Source: an uncultured Lachnospiraceae bacterium (GTDB lineage Bacteria; Bacillota; Clostridia; Lachnospirales; Lachnospiraceae). Taken from it: a stretch of 64,000 nucleotides of DNA. The position numbers and the translations under genes are program-made. A model generated the notes under the pieces. That model was not told where the DNA came from. It saw nothing but the letters and a program-made list of their open reading frames with translations, and did not search any database. The DNA lies in NCBI GenBank assembly GCA_910579395.1, contig CAJTUC010000020.1, positions 1 through 64,000 of the forward strand, given 5' to 3'. Below, in pieces: positions 49,955-60,344 of this stretch; the first letter of the stretch is position 1; each line of letters opens with the position of its first letter.

Positions 49955-51180
49955 AAAGGAAACTGGCATTTCAGGAAGAGTGGTATGTCTATAAAAGAAA
50001 GCTAAAAGCTTTTTTCCATAGTTTGTCTTTTTATATATGCCGTGTTTTTCCAGTTAATCCGCGTAAAATCGTTATGTGGACATTGGAAGGAAAAGGTAGT
50101 TATGGTGACAGCCCGAAATATATCGCTGAGGAAATCATAAAAAGAGATAAGAATAGAAAAGAAAAGTATGAAATTATCTGGTTGTCAGATAACCCGGAAG
50201 AGGAATTTCCCACTTATGTCAGAAGTGTCAGGAACTCTTTGTGGAAAAGGGCATATCACCTTTCCACAGCTGCTTTCTGGATAGGAAATACAAGAACAGT
50301 CTATGGAACCAAAAAAAGACGTAAAACCGTATATATTCAAACGTGGCATGCAATCGTAGGAATCAAACCAATCGGAAAACAGAGAGGGAACCGCCTGCCG
50401 CGTATGGCCCGTATCGTCAGTGAATATGATTCGGATATGATAGATTATGTCCTGTCCGGAAATGAATGGAGCAATAAGATGTGGCCGGATGGCCTGCTTT
50501 ATGAAGGCATGATTATACAGACAGGAGTTCCAAGATGTGATGTGCTTTTTCACGGGAAGGAACAGATGCACAGGAAATACAGAGCGAAATATAATTTGCC
50601 GCAGGAAGTTTCTATTATTTTATATGCGCCCACTTTCAGAGGGGGAAGCCAAAGTGGAAAGAGGAGTGTTAATGCCGATATCGGTTCCCTGAACTTTGGA
50701 ATACTGATAGATGCTCTGGAGCATAGATTTGGCGGAACATGGTACATATTTCTAAGGCTGCATCCACAGGTGGCGGAGGAAAGTCATCGTATAATTGAGA
50801 AAGAAAAGACAGGACGTGTAGTTGACGTGAGCCGGTGTGCGGATATGAATGAACTGATAGCGGCGGGTGATGTATTTCTGACGGACTATTCAAGTTCCAT
50901 ATTTGAAAGCGCCCTTATGAAGCAGCCAGGATTCCTTTTTGTAGAGGATGAAGAGGTATATGTAAAAGACCGGGGAGAGCTGTTGTTTCGATTGGAGGAA
51001 TTGCCTTTTCCGGCGGCTCGTGATATGGAAAGCCTGCAGCAGCATATTGAAATGTTTGACCGGGCGCAGTATGAAGTGGAGTTAGAAAAGCTTATGGAAG
51101 TGTTGGGTATGTTCGAGGATGGTATGGCAAGCAGCAGAGTGGTGGATTTGATAGAAAGTATTACTGAAAAGCAGAATTAA
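49951..51180 (+). CDS. CDP-glycerol glycerophosphotransferase family protein
   Basis: The 409-residue TagB/TagF-type enzyme has VYIQTWHAIVGIKPIG, ILYAPTFRGG, IFLRLHPQVA and FLTDYSSSIFESAL, all hallmarks of the family, plus an N-terminal basic amphipathic region for membrane contact. It would transfer polyol phosphate from CDP-polyol onto a lipid-linked sugar or growing chain at the inner membrane face. It starts inside the previous gene (ATGA). Confidence 0.9.
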   Translation: MKRKLAFQEEWYVYKRKLKAFFHSLSFYICRVFPVNPRKIVMWTLEGKGSYGDSPKYIAEEIIKRDKNRKEKYEIIWLSDNPEEEFPTYVRSVRNSLWKRAYHLSTAAFWIGNTRTVYGTKKRRKTVYIQTWHAIVGIKPIGKQRGNRLPRMARIVSEYDSDMIDYVLSGNEWSNKMWPDGLLYEGMIIQTGVPRCDVLFHGKEQMHRKYRAKYNLPQEVSIILYAPTFRGGSQSGKRSVNADIGSLNFGILIDALEHRFGGTWYIFLRLHPQVAEESHRIIEKEKTGRVVDVSRCADMNELIAAGDVFLTDYSSSIFESALMKQPGFLFVEDEEVYVKDRGELLFRLEELPFPAARDMESLQQHIEMFDRAQYEVELEKLMEVLGMFEDGMASSRVVDLIESITEKQN

Positions 51181-51222
51181 GGAATCAAGGTTAATTTGAG
51201 AATGAAAGATGAGGACATCGTT

Positions 51223-52344
51223 ATGGAAAATGGAAAAATAAAAATCCTGCATTTCCCGATTCGTAATACGAATGGAGGCGTTACCAGAAGCGCTATGAAA
51301 TTTTGGAAGTTTATAGATCATGAGAAGTTTCAGTTTGATTTTGCCACCTGCACGAAACTGGACTTTGAGCAGGATATTATCGATCAGGGTTGTAAAGTAC
51401 ACTATATTTCCTGTTATGCAGAGCAGAATCCGGAACAGTTCCGTAAGGAATTACGGGAAATATTAAAAGATGGTTATGATGTGATTCACTTGAATACGAA
51501 CTGGTGGAAAAGCTTCGAAGCGGAACGGGCGGCAGAAGAAGCCGGCGTCAGTATGATTCTTGTGCATGCGAGGAACACTTTTGTGGATGTGAATGATGAT
51601 GAGCAGAGAGCAAGAGAAGTCATAGTACATGAAAAGTGCAAAAAAGAATTTTCAGAAAAAACAGCGACACATTTCATGGCGTGTTCTCATATGGCTGCAG
51701 ACTTTTTATTTGGGCCGCAGATTCCAAGAAAAAAAATTATGATTCTGCACAATGCGTTGGATATCAGCAGATATACATACGATGAAGAAAAGAGAAATAA
51801 TCTTCGCAATAAATTAAATGTCTCTGATAAATATGTCATTGGAAATGTAGGCAGAATGGCATATCAAAAAAATCATAAGTTTTTAATTGATTGTTTCTAT
51901 GAAATGCAGAAAAAGGATAAAGATGCAGTGTTGCTGTTAATAGGGGACGGATATTTAGAAGGTGATATACGGAACCAGGTCATGCAGTATGGAATAGAAA
52001 ATAAAGTTATCTTTGCAGGAGCTGTAGATAATGTTGAAGACTATTTACAGGCAATGGATTTATTTGCATTTCCGACCCTTTTTGAAGGGCTTCCGAACGC
52101 ATTGGTAGAGGCTCAGGCTGCAGGATTAAAATGTTTATGCAGTGACCGGATTACAAAAGAGGTTGGAATAACAGATAATATACAGTTCCTTCCTTTGGAC
52201 AAGTCTCAATGGGTCAATACCCTTCTGGATCGTAGAGATGGATATCAGCGGAAAAAAGTCGATGAACAGATACAAAGTGCAGGATATGATATCAGATATG
52301 AAATAAAGAAGTTGGAAGAAATTTATTTGGGAAGCAGATTATAA
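51223..52344 (+). CDS. Glycosyltransferase family 4 protein
   Basis: The 373-residue GT-B enzyme starts at ATG 51223 with GAGGA seven bases upstream (ATG 51202 is the alternative). HFPIRNTNGGVTRSAMKFW is the acceptor-side loop. VIGNVGRMAYQKNHKFLID and FAFPTLFEGLPNALVEAQAA are donor-site motifs with the EGLP and E-x7-E pattern of GT4. It adds a sugar from a nucleotide donor. It precedes the first complete asnB paralogue. Confidence 0.88.
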   Translation: MENGKIKILHFPIRNTNGGVTRSAMKFWKFIDHEKFQFDFATCTKLDFEQDIIDQGCKVHYISCYAEQNPEQFRKELREILKDGYDVIHLNTNWWKSFEAERAAEEAGVSMILVHARNTFVDVNDDEQRAREVIVHEKCKKEFSEKTATHFMACSHMAADFLFGPQIPRKKIMILHNALDISRYTYDEEKRNNLRNKLNVSDKYVIGNVGRMAYQKNHKFLIDCFYEMQKKDKDAVLLLIGDGYLEGDIRNQVMQYGIENKVIFAGAVDNVEDYLQAMDLFAFPTLFEGLPNALVEAQAAGLKCLCSDRITKEVGITDNIQFLPLDKSQWVNTLLDRRDGYQRKKVDEQIQSAGYDIRYEIKKLEEIYLGSRL

Positions 52345-52367
52345 TTTTCTGATAAGGAGTCGGTCAT

Positions 52368-54248
52368 ATGTGCGGAATATGCGGATTCATTTCAAATAAA
52401 AAGTTGGATAAAAATGATTTGATTGAAATGAATAATGTGTTGGCGCATAGAGGTCCGGATGATCATGGTGAGGAAATATACCAATTGGGAACAGACCTGT
52501 GTGTTGGTTTTGCGCAGAGACGCTTGGCAATCATGGATTTATCCGAAAAAGGACATCAGCCGATGCATTCCGGGAATAAAAGAGTCAGTGTTGTTTTTAA
52601 TGGTGAAATTTATAATTTCAGAGAACTGAAAAAGGAGATTCAGGATTATCCATTTCGGAGCGATTGCGACACGGAGGTAATTCTTGCAGCTTATTTAAAA
52701 TGGGGAATTGATTTTGTAGACAGAGTTAATGGAATGTTTGCAATCGCACTTTTGGATCGATATGACAATTCCGTATACCTGATAAGGGACAGAATTGGGA
52801 AAAAGCCTTTGTATTATTATATACAGGATGAAAACAATATTGCATTCGGTTCGGAATTAAAGGCAATTATTGAATGTCCTCTTTTTCAACAGGAAGTAAA
52901 TAAAGAAATTGTTGGAAGATATTTATACAGACAGTATATCGCGGCACCGGATACTATTTATAAGAACACCTATAAACTGGAACCTGGCAGCATTTTGAAA
53001 ATTCAGGAAAACAGTTTGAAGCAATATAAGTATTGGGATATTGCACGGAAATACAAGGAAAGAAAAGATGAACAGATAGAGGATTACGATGAAGCTAAAA
53101 ACACATTAAAAAAGCTGATAAAGGGTGCAGTCTCAAGAAGACTGGCGGCAGATGTTCCGATTGGTGCATTTCTGAGCGGAGGTTATGATTCTTCCTTGGT
53201 GTGTGCCGTTGCACAGGAATTGTCGCAGAATCCTGTTAAGACCTTTAGCATAGGGTTTTATGAAGAAGAGTTAAATGAGGCAGTTTATGCAAAAGAAATT
53301 GCAAAGTATATTGGCGTGGAACATGAAGAACTTTATATTACGGAACAAGATATGTTTTCGGTGTTGGAGAGCATACCGGTATATTATGATGAACCGTTTG
53401 CGGACCCTTCACAGATACCGACTATGATTGTTTCCGAATTAGCGAAACGGAGTGTTTCTGTTGTATTATCAGGCGATGGAGGCGATGAATTATTTGGCGG
53501 GTATCCAATTTATTCTATCTTGCAGAACGTGCAGAAGAAGGCTTTGTGGGGAAAGGCTGTTCATTGTATACGCAGTGTACCGGGAATAAAGGAACTGCAG
53601 TTATGGGAAAAGATGAGTATTGCGAAAAGGATTGCTTCCGATGATATCAATAAAGAAGCAAAAACACAGACCGGTATCAAAACTTATAAGGATGCTGTGA
53701 ACAGGATATTAAATGTGCCGGTAGATAATTATTATTATGAGATGGAATCAAAATATGGAGAAAAGAGATATGATATTACAAGAATGTTGTTGGATATGGA
53801 TACTTATTTGCCGGAAGATATTCTAACAAAAGTGGACAGGGCGTCTATGAAATATGCTTTGGAATGCAGATGCCCTTTATTGGATAAAGAAGTACTTGAA
53901 TTTTCCATGCGTCTTCCGATTAATTTTAAGGTTGATGGAGAAAGCAAAAAAATTCTGAAGGATATAACGCACGATTATATACCGGAAAAGCTTATGAAAA
54001 GGCCCAAAAAGGGATTTTGCGTACCGTTAGATCAATGGCTGCGGGGGGTATTAAGAGAGAAACTGTTGGACTGGACAGAAGAAGCTTATTTGAAGGAACA
54101 GGGGATTTTCAATCCGAAGGAAACTCGAAAATTCATTTTGGATTATTTGAGTACGGGTGATCAGGGAAAGTGGAGCGGTCATAATTTTTCAAGGATATGC
54201 TGGTCTTATTTTGTTTTTCAGCAATGGTATGATAAAAAGGGAAAATAG
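52368..54248 (+). CDS. Asparagine synthase (glutamine-hydrolysing) family amidotransferase, copy 1
   Basis: The 626-residue protein begins MCGICGF with nucleophile Cys2 of the class II glutaminase, shows LAHRGPDDHG and ADVPIGAFLSGGYDSSLVCA (the PP-loop), and ends with RPKKGFCVPLDQWL. In polysaccharide loci such enzymes amidate carboxyl groups of uronic acids or related sugars, unlike free asparagine synthesis. GGAGTCGG precedes the ATG. A close paralogue lies at 55562-57451. Confidence 0.9.
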   Translation: MCGICGFISNKKLDKNDLIEMNNVLAHRGPDDHGEEIYQLGTDLCVGFAQRRLAIMDLSEKGHQPMHSGNKRVSVVFNGEIYNFRELKKEIQDYPFRSDCDTEVILAAYLKWGIDFVDRVNGMFAIALLDRYDNSVYLIRDRIGKKPLYYYIQDENNIAFGSELKAIIECPLFQQEVNKEIVGRYLYRQYIAAPDTIYKNTYKLEPGSILKIQENSLKQYKYWDIARKYKERKDEQIEDYDEAKNTLKKLIKGAVSRRLAADVPIGAFLSGGYDSSLVCAVAQELSQNPVKTFSIGFYEEELNEAVYAKEIAKYIGVEHEELYITEQDMFSVLESIPVYYDEPFADPSQIPTMIVSELAKRSVSVVLSGDGGDELFGGYPIYSILQNVQKKALWGKAVHCIRSVPGIKELQLWEKMSIAKRIASDDINKEAKTQTGIKTYKDAVNRILNVPVDNYYYEMESKYGEKRYDITRMLLDMDTYLPEDILTKVDRASMKYALECRCPLLDKEVLEFSMRLPINFKVDGESKKILKDITHDYIPEKLMKRPKKGFCVPLDQWLRGVLREKLLDWTEEAYLKEQGIFNPKETRKFILDYLSTGDQGKWSGHNFSRICWSYFVFQQWYDKKGK

Positions 54249-54261
54249 TGGTGAGGTCAAA

Positions 54262-55524
54262 ATGCATATAGTGATTGTTACAACAGAGCTGGCAGCAGCC
54301 AATCATTCGTCCGGTGGGTTGGCTAGTTTTAGCGCAAATTTAGCAAGAATTTTCCGAAAAAACGGACATGCAGTATCAATTGTTCTGGCAACTACCAAAA
54401 AGGAAAATATCAAATTTGACACGGATATTTATCTTTATGAAATTTTTGTCAGTAAATCTTTATGGAGCAGATTTGAGAAAGCGGCTCGAATCGGTGCGGC
54501 GATAACGAGTGAAGAAAAAGATGAGATCCGGCGTTTTTTTATGAATTTATATAAAAGCCGAAGGGTCAGAAAAGCAATTGACAAAATAGAAAAGAGGAAG
54601 AAGATTGATATAATTCATTTTTGTAATCTCGGAGCGCTATCATTGTATGCGGATAGTCAAATTCCATATGTTGTGCGTATTTCAGGTTTTTTAAATATGT
54701 GTAACGGAGGTGCAAATCAGCCAAACGGAAGTATCGCATTTGAAGACAATACACCGTCCATAAGACACAGACTTGAGTATTTTACTCTGAAGAAAGCAAA
54801 ACATGTAATCTCCCCCAGTTATTTTCTAGCAGATATTGCAAAGCAGAATCTAAGGATACGGCCAGTGGTAATAGAAAGCCCATTTGTTTTGAACAGGGCA
54901 GATTGGGATTATTGTATTTATGATACCTGTGTAAAGGAAAAAAGATATATCATCCATTATGGCAGCTTAAAGTATTTGAAAGGTACGCATATTGTTGCTC
55001 AAATGGCACATGCGATATTGGATACACATCCGGATATATTGATTGTGCTGGCAGGGGCAGATTCGGAAATGTCAGATGAAAAGGGCGAAAAAATCAAGGC
55101 GCATGAATTGGTGAAGAAAGCAGCAAAGGAACATTCGAACAGAGTCCTTTATGTTGGTTGTCTGGTGAGAGAACAATTATATCCGCTGATTCAAAATGCA
55201 CAGGTCTGCCTGTTGCCCTCCAGAATAGAAAATTTATCAAATGCCTGTATCGAAGCAATGGCAATGGGACGGATTGTAATTGGAACAAATGGAGCCAGTT
55301 TTGAACAATTGATTGATGACGGAGTCAGTGGTTTCCTGTGTGAGAGAGATAATCCGTTATCCTATCTGCAGGCAGTGAATACGGCATTAAATATGTGTGA
55401 GGAAGAAAAGCAGAAAATGTCGGAGAAAGCCATTGAAAGAATCAAAAAATTAGAGCCTGATGCAGTTTATGAAAAATATTTGAGATATTATCGGAAAGTA
55501 ATCAAGAACTGGAATAGAAAATGA
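54262..55524 (+). CDS. Glycosyltransferase family 4 protein
   Basis: The 420-residue GT-B enzyme starts at ATG 54262 (MHIVIVTTEL), with GAGG seven bases upstream; the longer frame begins inside the asnB gene. It has ANHSSGGLASFSANLA as the N-terminal glycine loop, YIIHYGSLKYLKGTHI as a donor-side strand and LLPSRIENLSNACIEAMAMG with the E-x7-E motif. It is placed between the two asnB paralogues. Confidence 0.88.
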   Translation: MHIVIVTTELAAANHSSGGLASFSANLARIFRKNGHAVSIVLATTKKENIKFDTDIYLYEIFVSKSLWSRFEKAARIGAAITSEEKDEIRRFFMNLYKSRRVRKAIDKIEKRKKIDIIHFCNLGALSLYADSQIPYVVRISGFLNMCNGGANQPNGSIAFEDNTPSIRHRLEYFTLKKAKHVISPSYFLADIAKQNLRIRPVVIESPFVLNRADWDYCIYDTCVKEKRYIIHYGSLKYLKGTHIVAQMAHAILDTHPDILIVLAGADSEMSDEKGEKIKAHELVKKAAKEHSNRVLYVGCLVREQLYPLIQNAQVCLLPSRIENLSNACIEAMAMGRIVIGTNGASFEQLIDDGVSGFLCERDNPLSYLQAVNTALNMCEEEKQKMSEKAIERIKKLEPDAVYEKYLRYYRKVIKNWNRK

Positions 55525-55561
55525 ACAGTGAAATGATATCAGAGCGGAAAGTGTAAATGCT

Positions 55562-57451
55562 ATGTGTGGTATATGCGGATTTTATTCAAAGAGAGCAGAG
55601 CGTATTGATGATTTGGTCAGGATGAATGACACAATGGTACATAGAGGGCCGGATGATCATGGTGAAGAATTATATGAATTACATAAATCATATAGTGTGG
55701 GATTTGGTCATCGGCGGCTGTCGATCATTGATTTATCCGACTGTGGACATCAGCCAATGCATTCAATAGATGGACGTGTTTCTATCGTATTCAATGGAGA
55801 AATCTATAATTATCGTAATTTAAAAAAAGAATTAGTGGATTATCCGTTTCAATCAAATTGCGATACGGAAATCATCATTGCAGCATATTTAAAATGGGGA
55901 ATATCCTGTGTTGACAAATTCAACGGTATGTTTGCGCTGGCGCTTCTGGACAGGGCAGATGACAGCTTGTATCTGGTGCGTGACAGAATAGGAAAGAAAC
56001 CGCTGTATTATTATAGAAGGGATGATAATTTATATTTTGCATCGGAGCTAAAGCCAATTATGAAAATAAATGGCTTTTCAAAAGAGATTGCCGTTGATAT
56101 TTTGGGAAATTATCTGCACCATATGTGCGTACCGACACCATACAGCATATTTAAAAATGTATTTAAACTTAGTCCGGGGAGTATTTTGAAGTTTCGATAT
56201 GGAGAACTGACAATATGGAAATATTGGGATATTTCCGAACGGTATCACTATTATGCGGAAGATAGGATAACGGATTTTCAAATAGCAAAGGATGAACTGA
56301 AGAAAAAACTGGAGGGTGCCGTTAAAGAAAGGATGATTGCGGATGTTCCGGTCGGCGCTTTTTTAAGCGGCGGTTATGATTCCAGTCTGATCTGTGCCAT
56401 GGCACAGAAATTAACGGGCAGAGCGCTTAAAACATACTGCATTGGATTTGAGCAGGAAGAACTGAATGAGGCAGGTCATGCGAGGAAAATAGCCGAATAT
56501 TTGGGAACAGACCATACGGAACTGTATATATCGGATAAAGATATGTATGACTTATTGGAGGACCTTCCCCACTATTATGATGAGCCATTCGCGGATTCGT
56601 CCCAGATTGCTACGATGTTAGTTGCTAAGCTGGCCAAAAAAGATGTAAGCGTAGTTCTGTCTGGAGATGGCGGAGACGAATTATTTGGCGGCTATAATAT
56701 TTATTCTAAGTTACAGCAGGCACAAAAGAAGGACTTGGAAGGCGCATGGATATATTATATCCGGAAAATGCCTTTATTGGGGAAACGATGCTTTCAGAAC
56801 CGGACTTTGCTTCAACGAATGGTCTCCGATAGCAGGAAACGGGATATTAAAACACAGATTGGTGTAAATAATTATATAGAGATCATAAGGCAAATATTAT
56901 TGCGTGAGGGTATCAGTTATTATTATCCGATTGAATCAAAATATCAGGTGAAAGAATGGGATATGCGAAGGATGCTTCTGGATATGGAAACTTATCTGCC
57001 CAATGATATTCTGTGTAAGGTAGACAGAGCATCTATGAAATATTCTCTGGAATGTCGTTGCCCGATTTTAGATAAAAATGTGATGGAATATTCCTTCCGG
57101 CTGCCGCAGAGCATGAAGGATGATCGGGGAAATCAGAAAAAGATTTTAAAGAGTATCGCATATGACTATATTCCGGCGTCGTTTTTGGACAGACCGAAGA
57201 AGGGTTTTGGTGTGCCCATTGATTTCTGGATGAGAAATCAGCTTAGGGAACAGTTGGAGTCCTACGTTGAGATGAATTTTTTAAAGCGTCAGGGAATTTT
57301 TCATGCAGATAATGTCAGAAAGCTCGTTTTGTCTTATATCAGAGAAGGAGATAAGGGAAAAGACAGCGGAGCAAATTATTCCAAAATAATATGGCCGTAC
57401 TTTATATTTCAGCAGTGGTATGTTCATTATTTTAATCATGATAAAGAATGA
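55562..57451 (+). CDS. Asparagine synthase (glutamine-hydrolysing) family amidotransferase, copy 2
   Basis: The 629-residue paralogue of the gene at 52368 has Cys2 (MCGICGFYS), MVHRGPDDHG, GAFLSGGYDSSLICAMAQ and RPKKGFGVPIDFWM. The two copies are collinear along their length, so they arose by duplication, with a glycosyltransferase gene between them. It probably amidates a second carboxylated sugar or carries a different specificity. The stop overlaps a short alternative start of the next gene. Confidence 0.9.
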   Translation: MCGICGFYSKRAERIDDLVRMNDTMVHRGPDDHGEELYELHKSYSVGFGHRRLSIIDLSDCGHQPMHSIDGRVSIVFNGEIYNYRNLKKELVDYPFQSNCDTEIIIAAYLKWGISCVDKFNGMFALALLDRADDSLYLVRDRIGKKPLYYYRRDDNLYFASELKPIMKINGFSKEIAVDILGNYLHHMCVPTPYSIFKNVFKLSPGSILKFRYGELTIWKYWDISERYHYYAEDRITDFQIAKDELKKKLEGAVKERMIADVPVGAFLSGGYDSSLICAMAQKLTGRALKTYCIGFEQEELNEAGHARKIAEYLGTDHTELYISDKDMYDLLEDLPHYYDEPFADSSQIATMLVAKLAKKDVSVVLSGDGGDELFGGYNIYSKLQQAQKKDLEGAWIYYIRKMPLLGKRCFQNRTLLQRMVSDSRKRDIKTQIGVNNYIEIIRQILLREGISYYYPIESKYQVKEWDMRRMLLDMETYLPNDILCKVDRASMKYSLECRCPILDKNVMEYSFRLPQSMKDDRGNQKKILKSIAYDYIPASFLDRPKKGFGVPIDFWMRNQLREQLESYVEMNFLKRQGIFHADNVRKLVLSYIREGDKGKDSGANYSKIIWPYFIFQQWYVHYFNHDKE

Positions 57452-57474
57452 GTATAAGAACGGGGTGGATAATT

Positions 57475-58623
57475 ATGAATCGTGTATTTATACAGGTAAA
57501 ATGCAAGTATCCACATGGTGAAGCGCTTGCCAATTATGTTCAGAATCTGGCAAAAGCAGTTTTATGTGCCGGATATGAAGTGATTATAGCAACAGATATT
57601 AATGAAGAATATGATTTTTCAACGATTACCCATTTGAATGTACCAATTAGGGTCATTCCTGTTGTGCCCAGTGAAGATGAAGTAGAATATCAAATGCAAA
57701 AAGCCACAGGCTTTTGTGAAGAAAGACTTGGTCTGTTAAAGGAATATGGCATAACAAGTGAAGACAGGGTATTGGTTTTTTGGCTAAAGAGTGAGTATTT
57801 TCTTAATAAATTATTTCAATTTGAAAGGCAGGCAGGTTTTAAAACGATATGCGGTATGTTGGAATTATTTGATAAAGAGGACTATTCAACAATAGAAAAA
57901 TATGAAGAGGCAGTGCATATAGAGGGAAATGTCTATTTAAATGCGGATGCCATTCTTTCAATCAGTGAATACATAGACCGCTATTATATGGACAGAGGAA
58001 AGGTAACATATCGCTTCCCGCCCATGATAGACAGCAAAGAGCATTTTCAAAAGCCTAAAACAACGGAAAAATATAAGTTCATTATTCCATCCGCAAAGGA
58101 TTCTCTGCAATTTATGTTAAAGGCGTTTGTATGTCTGGAAGAAGATGAAATTGACAGGATTGAACTTCATTTGTGTGGAATGAGCGAAGAAGTATTAAAA
58201 GGGTTTCTTACAACATCGGAATATGAACGGATGAGTGGAGTTATATTTCTGCACGATTGGATGCGGTATGATGCGTTGCTTGCGCTATATCAACAGATGA
58301 ATTTTATGGTCGTAGCAAGAAATAGATGCCAGAGAACTCTTGCAAATTTTCCGAGTAAAGTACCAGAAGGAATGATTTATGGTGTTGTACCGGTTGTTTC
58401 TGATGTAGGCGATTATACGAAGTATTATTTAAAAAATGGGTATGACAGCATTTTTATTGACGGGGACAGCATTCAGGAGATTAAAAAAGCAGTTCACAGG
58501 GCAATTTCTCTGGAAGCGGAAGATTATCTCAGATATTCAGATAATGCCAGAAAGACGGCAGAGGAACGATTTGATTATCGTGTATGGGTTCCACAGGTAA
58601 AGAAGATGTTAAAAAATGTATAG
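57475..58623 (+). CDS. Glycosyltransferase (GT4-like)
   Basis: The 382-residue protein starts at ATG 57475 (MNRVFIQVKCK) with GGGGTGGA upstream; ATG 57448, overlapping the asnB stop, is the alternative. It has PHGEALANYVQNLAKAV at the acceptor loop, ILSISEYIDRYYM, IIPSAKDSLQFMLKAF and FPSKVPEGMIYGVVPVVSD. The GT4 E-x7-E region is only loosely conserved (PEGMIYG). The fold is clear, donor unknown. Confidence 0.75.
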   Translation: MNRVFIQVKCKYPHGEALANYVQNLAKAVLCAGYEVIIATDINEEYDFSTITHLNVPIRVIPVVPSEDEVEYQMQKATGFCEERLGLLKEYGITSEDRVLVFWLKSEYFLNKLFQFERQAGFKTICGMLELFDKEDYSTIEKYEEAVHIEGNVYLNADAILSISEYIDRYYMDRGKVTYRFPPMIDSKEHFQKPKTTEKYKFIIPSAKDSLQFMLKAFVCLEEDEIDRIELHLCGMSEEVLKGFLTTSEYERMSGVIFLHDWMRYDALLALYQQMNFMVVARNRCQRTLANFPSKVPEGMIYGVVPVVSDVGDYTKYYLKNGYDSIFIDGDSIQEIKKAVHRAISLEAEDYLRYSDNARKTAEERFDYRVWVPQVKKMLKNV

Positions 58624-58649
58624 GCAGCCGGATAAGGAGCAGATGAAGA

Positions 58650-60257
58650 ATGATAAATGTGTTGTACATAGTAAATGAATCAGAAGCCGGTGGAGCTGCG
58701 CAATCTTTGCTGGATATGCTGACAGTGGGAAGAAAGCGGATTTGTGCTGTAGTGATTATACCATCTGAGGGCAGCATTGAAGAACGTTTGCAACAAATGA
58801 ATATAGACTACTATGTGGTTCCATTCAAAACAGACCATAGAAAAATCGGTACACATACGACGGAGGAAACAGATACGGTCTTTGCCAGTAATTATGCTGC
58901 GGCTTTGAAGCTGCAGGATATTATCAAACAGAATAAAATAGAATTGATTCATACGAATTCCAGCGTGAGTAATGTAGGGGCAATAGCGGCTTTAATGGCT
59001 GATATTCCGCATATATGGCATATCAGAGAACTGCTGGAGGAGCATTATGGATTTGAATTTTTGGATAAAGCATTAAAAAAGGAGTTGTTTGCGTGTAGCG
59101 ACAAAATAATCACGATTTCCAATTATGTGAAAAATGTTTATATGAGCAGGTATGGATTTGATTCTATTTGTATATATAATGGCGTGAATTCAGATAGATT
59201 TTTATCCAAAGGCTTTGATATGAAAGAGGAACACTGCTTTATGCTTGCAGGGGCAATCTCTCCTCAAAAGGGGCAGGCAGATGCTGTTAAGGCGGCGCAT
59301 GAAGTGATCAGGAACGGGATAGATATTCAGCTATATATTGTGGGAACCGGAAATTATCAATATGGATGGCTTTTGAAAAAGTATGTAAAAGAATACGGTC
59401 TGGAGCGTAATATCCATTTTCTGGATTTTAAAAATAATCTGAGGCAGTTGAGGGAAAAGTGTCTGTATTCTATTACTGCTTCCAAAATGGAGGCATTGGG
59501 AAGAGTGACGATAGAGTCCATGATGGCAGGATGTATTGTAATCGGAGCTGATACGGGTGGAACGGCGGAAATCATTGGACAGGACTGCCGCAGAGGCTAT
59601 TTATACAGACAAGGAGATTATAAAGATCTGGCAAGAGTGATGCAATATGCGTTGGAACATCGGGAAAATAATGTAGAAATTCAGAAAACAGCACAGAACT
59701 ACAGTGTAGAGATGTTTGACGTTATAAAATATCTGGAAAACATTGTGAAAATGTATGAAGACTTAACGCGGAGAAATGAAATTTCCGATAGAAGTCAAAA
59801 AGCGGGGTTATTGGAGCAGTTGAGCACCCGATATGGTTCCTTACAGGATAGAACAGGGTATGTATATGATTCTGGTGGATTTGGGAAGCAGCAGGCGATT
59901 CAAAAAACGGTACAGCGTTGGCTGCGTAATAAGCTGGAACATAAATTGTTGGACACTGTTTTGGTGGAAAAAGAAATTTATTCAATAGCGATTTATGGAA
60001 TGGGATATCTGGGGTGCTGTCTGTATGATGAACTGGAAGGCAGCAGGGTTACGGTAGAATATGTTATGGATCGGAGAATAACAGATCCGGATGGTCTCAT
60101 AAAAATCGTAGATTTGCAAGAAATGTTACCGGAAGTTGATGCAATTGTTGTGACTGTACTGGGGGAAGTAGAGGCCCTGATTGATCATATAAAAGCAAAA
60201 TGCAGTTATACAATTGTAATGCTTTCAGAGTTGTTAGAGTGGTGTGAAAATATTTAA
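58650..60257 (+). CDS. GT4 glycosyltransferase with an extra C-terminal Rossmann-like domain
   Basis: The 535-residue protein has a normal GT4 part (1-375: VLYIVNESEAGGAAQSLLDM, ISPQKGQADAVKAAHEV, SKMEALGRVTIESMMAG). A linker follows, then a C-terminal domain (about 440-535) with SIAIYGMGYLGCCLYDEL and VEYVMDRR, which looks like a dinucleotide-binding beta-alpha-beta unit. A similar tail ends the GT2 enzyme at 62588. AAGGAG is upstream of the ATG. Confidence 0.83.
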   Translation: MINVLYIVNESEAGGAAQSLLDMLTVGRKRICAVVIIPSEGSIEERLQQMNIDYYVVPFKTDHRKIGTHTTEETDTVFASNYAAALKLQDIIKQNKIELIHTNSSVSNVGAIAALMADIPHIWHIRELLEEHYGFEFLDKALKKELFACSDKIITISNYVKNVYMSRYGFDSICIYNGVNSDRFLSKGFDMKEEHCFMLAGAISPQKGQADAVKAAHEVIRNGIDIQLYIVGTGNYQYGWLLKKYVKEYGLERNIHFLDFKNNLRQLREKCLYSITASKMEALGRVTIESMMAGCIVIGADTGGTAEIIGQDCRRGYLYRQGDYKDLARVMQYALEHRENNVEIQKTAQNYSVEMFDVIKYLENIVKMYEDLTRRNEISDRSQKAGLLEQLSTRYGSLQDRTGYVYDSGGFGKQQAIQKTVQRWLRNKLEHKLLDTVLVEKEIYSIAIYGMGYLGCCLYDELEGSRVTVEYVMDRRITDPDGLIKIVDLQEMLPEVDAIVVTVLGEVEALIDHIKAKCSYTIVMLSELLEWCENI

Positions 60258-60276
60258 GGATGACACAGAGAGAAAA

Positions 60277-60330
60277 GGTTGAAAGAAAAGCGTTTTCAAC
60301 TGTTGAATTTGAGTGTCTGCCGAAGCAGAC
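60277..60330 (+). promoter_or_regulatory. Two leader hairpins before the carbamoyltransferase gene
   Basis: GTTGAAA (60277-60283) pairs with TTTCAAC (60293-60299), and GTCTGC (60315-60320) pairs with GCAGAC (60325-60330). The second stem ends about four bases before the GGGAG ribosome-binding site, so it may influence translation. Confidence 0.5.
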
Positions 60331-60344
60331 AGATGGGAGTAAAT

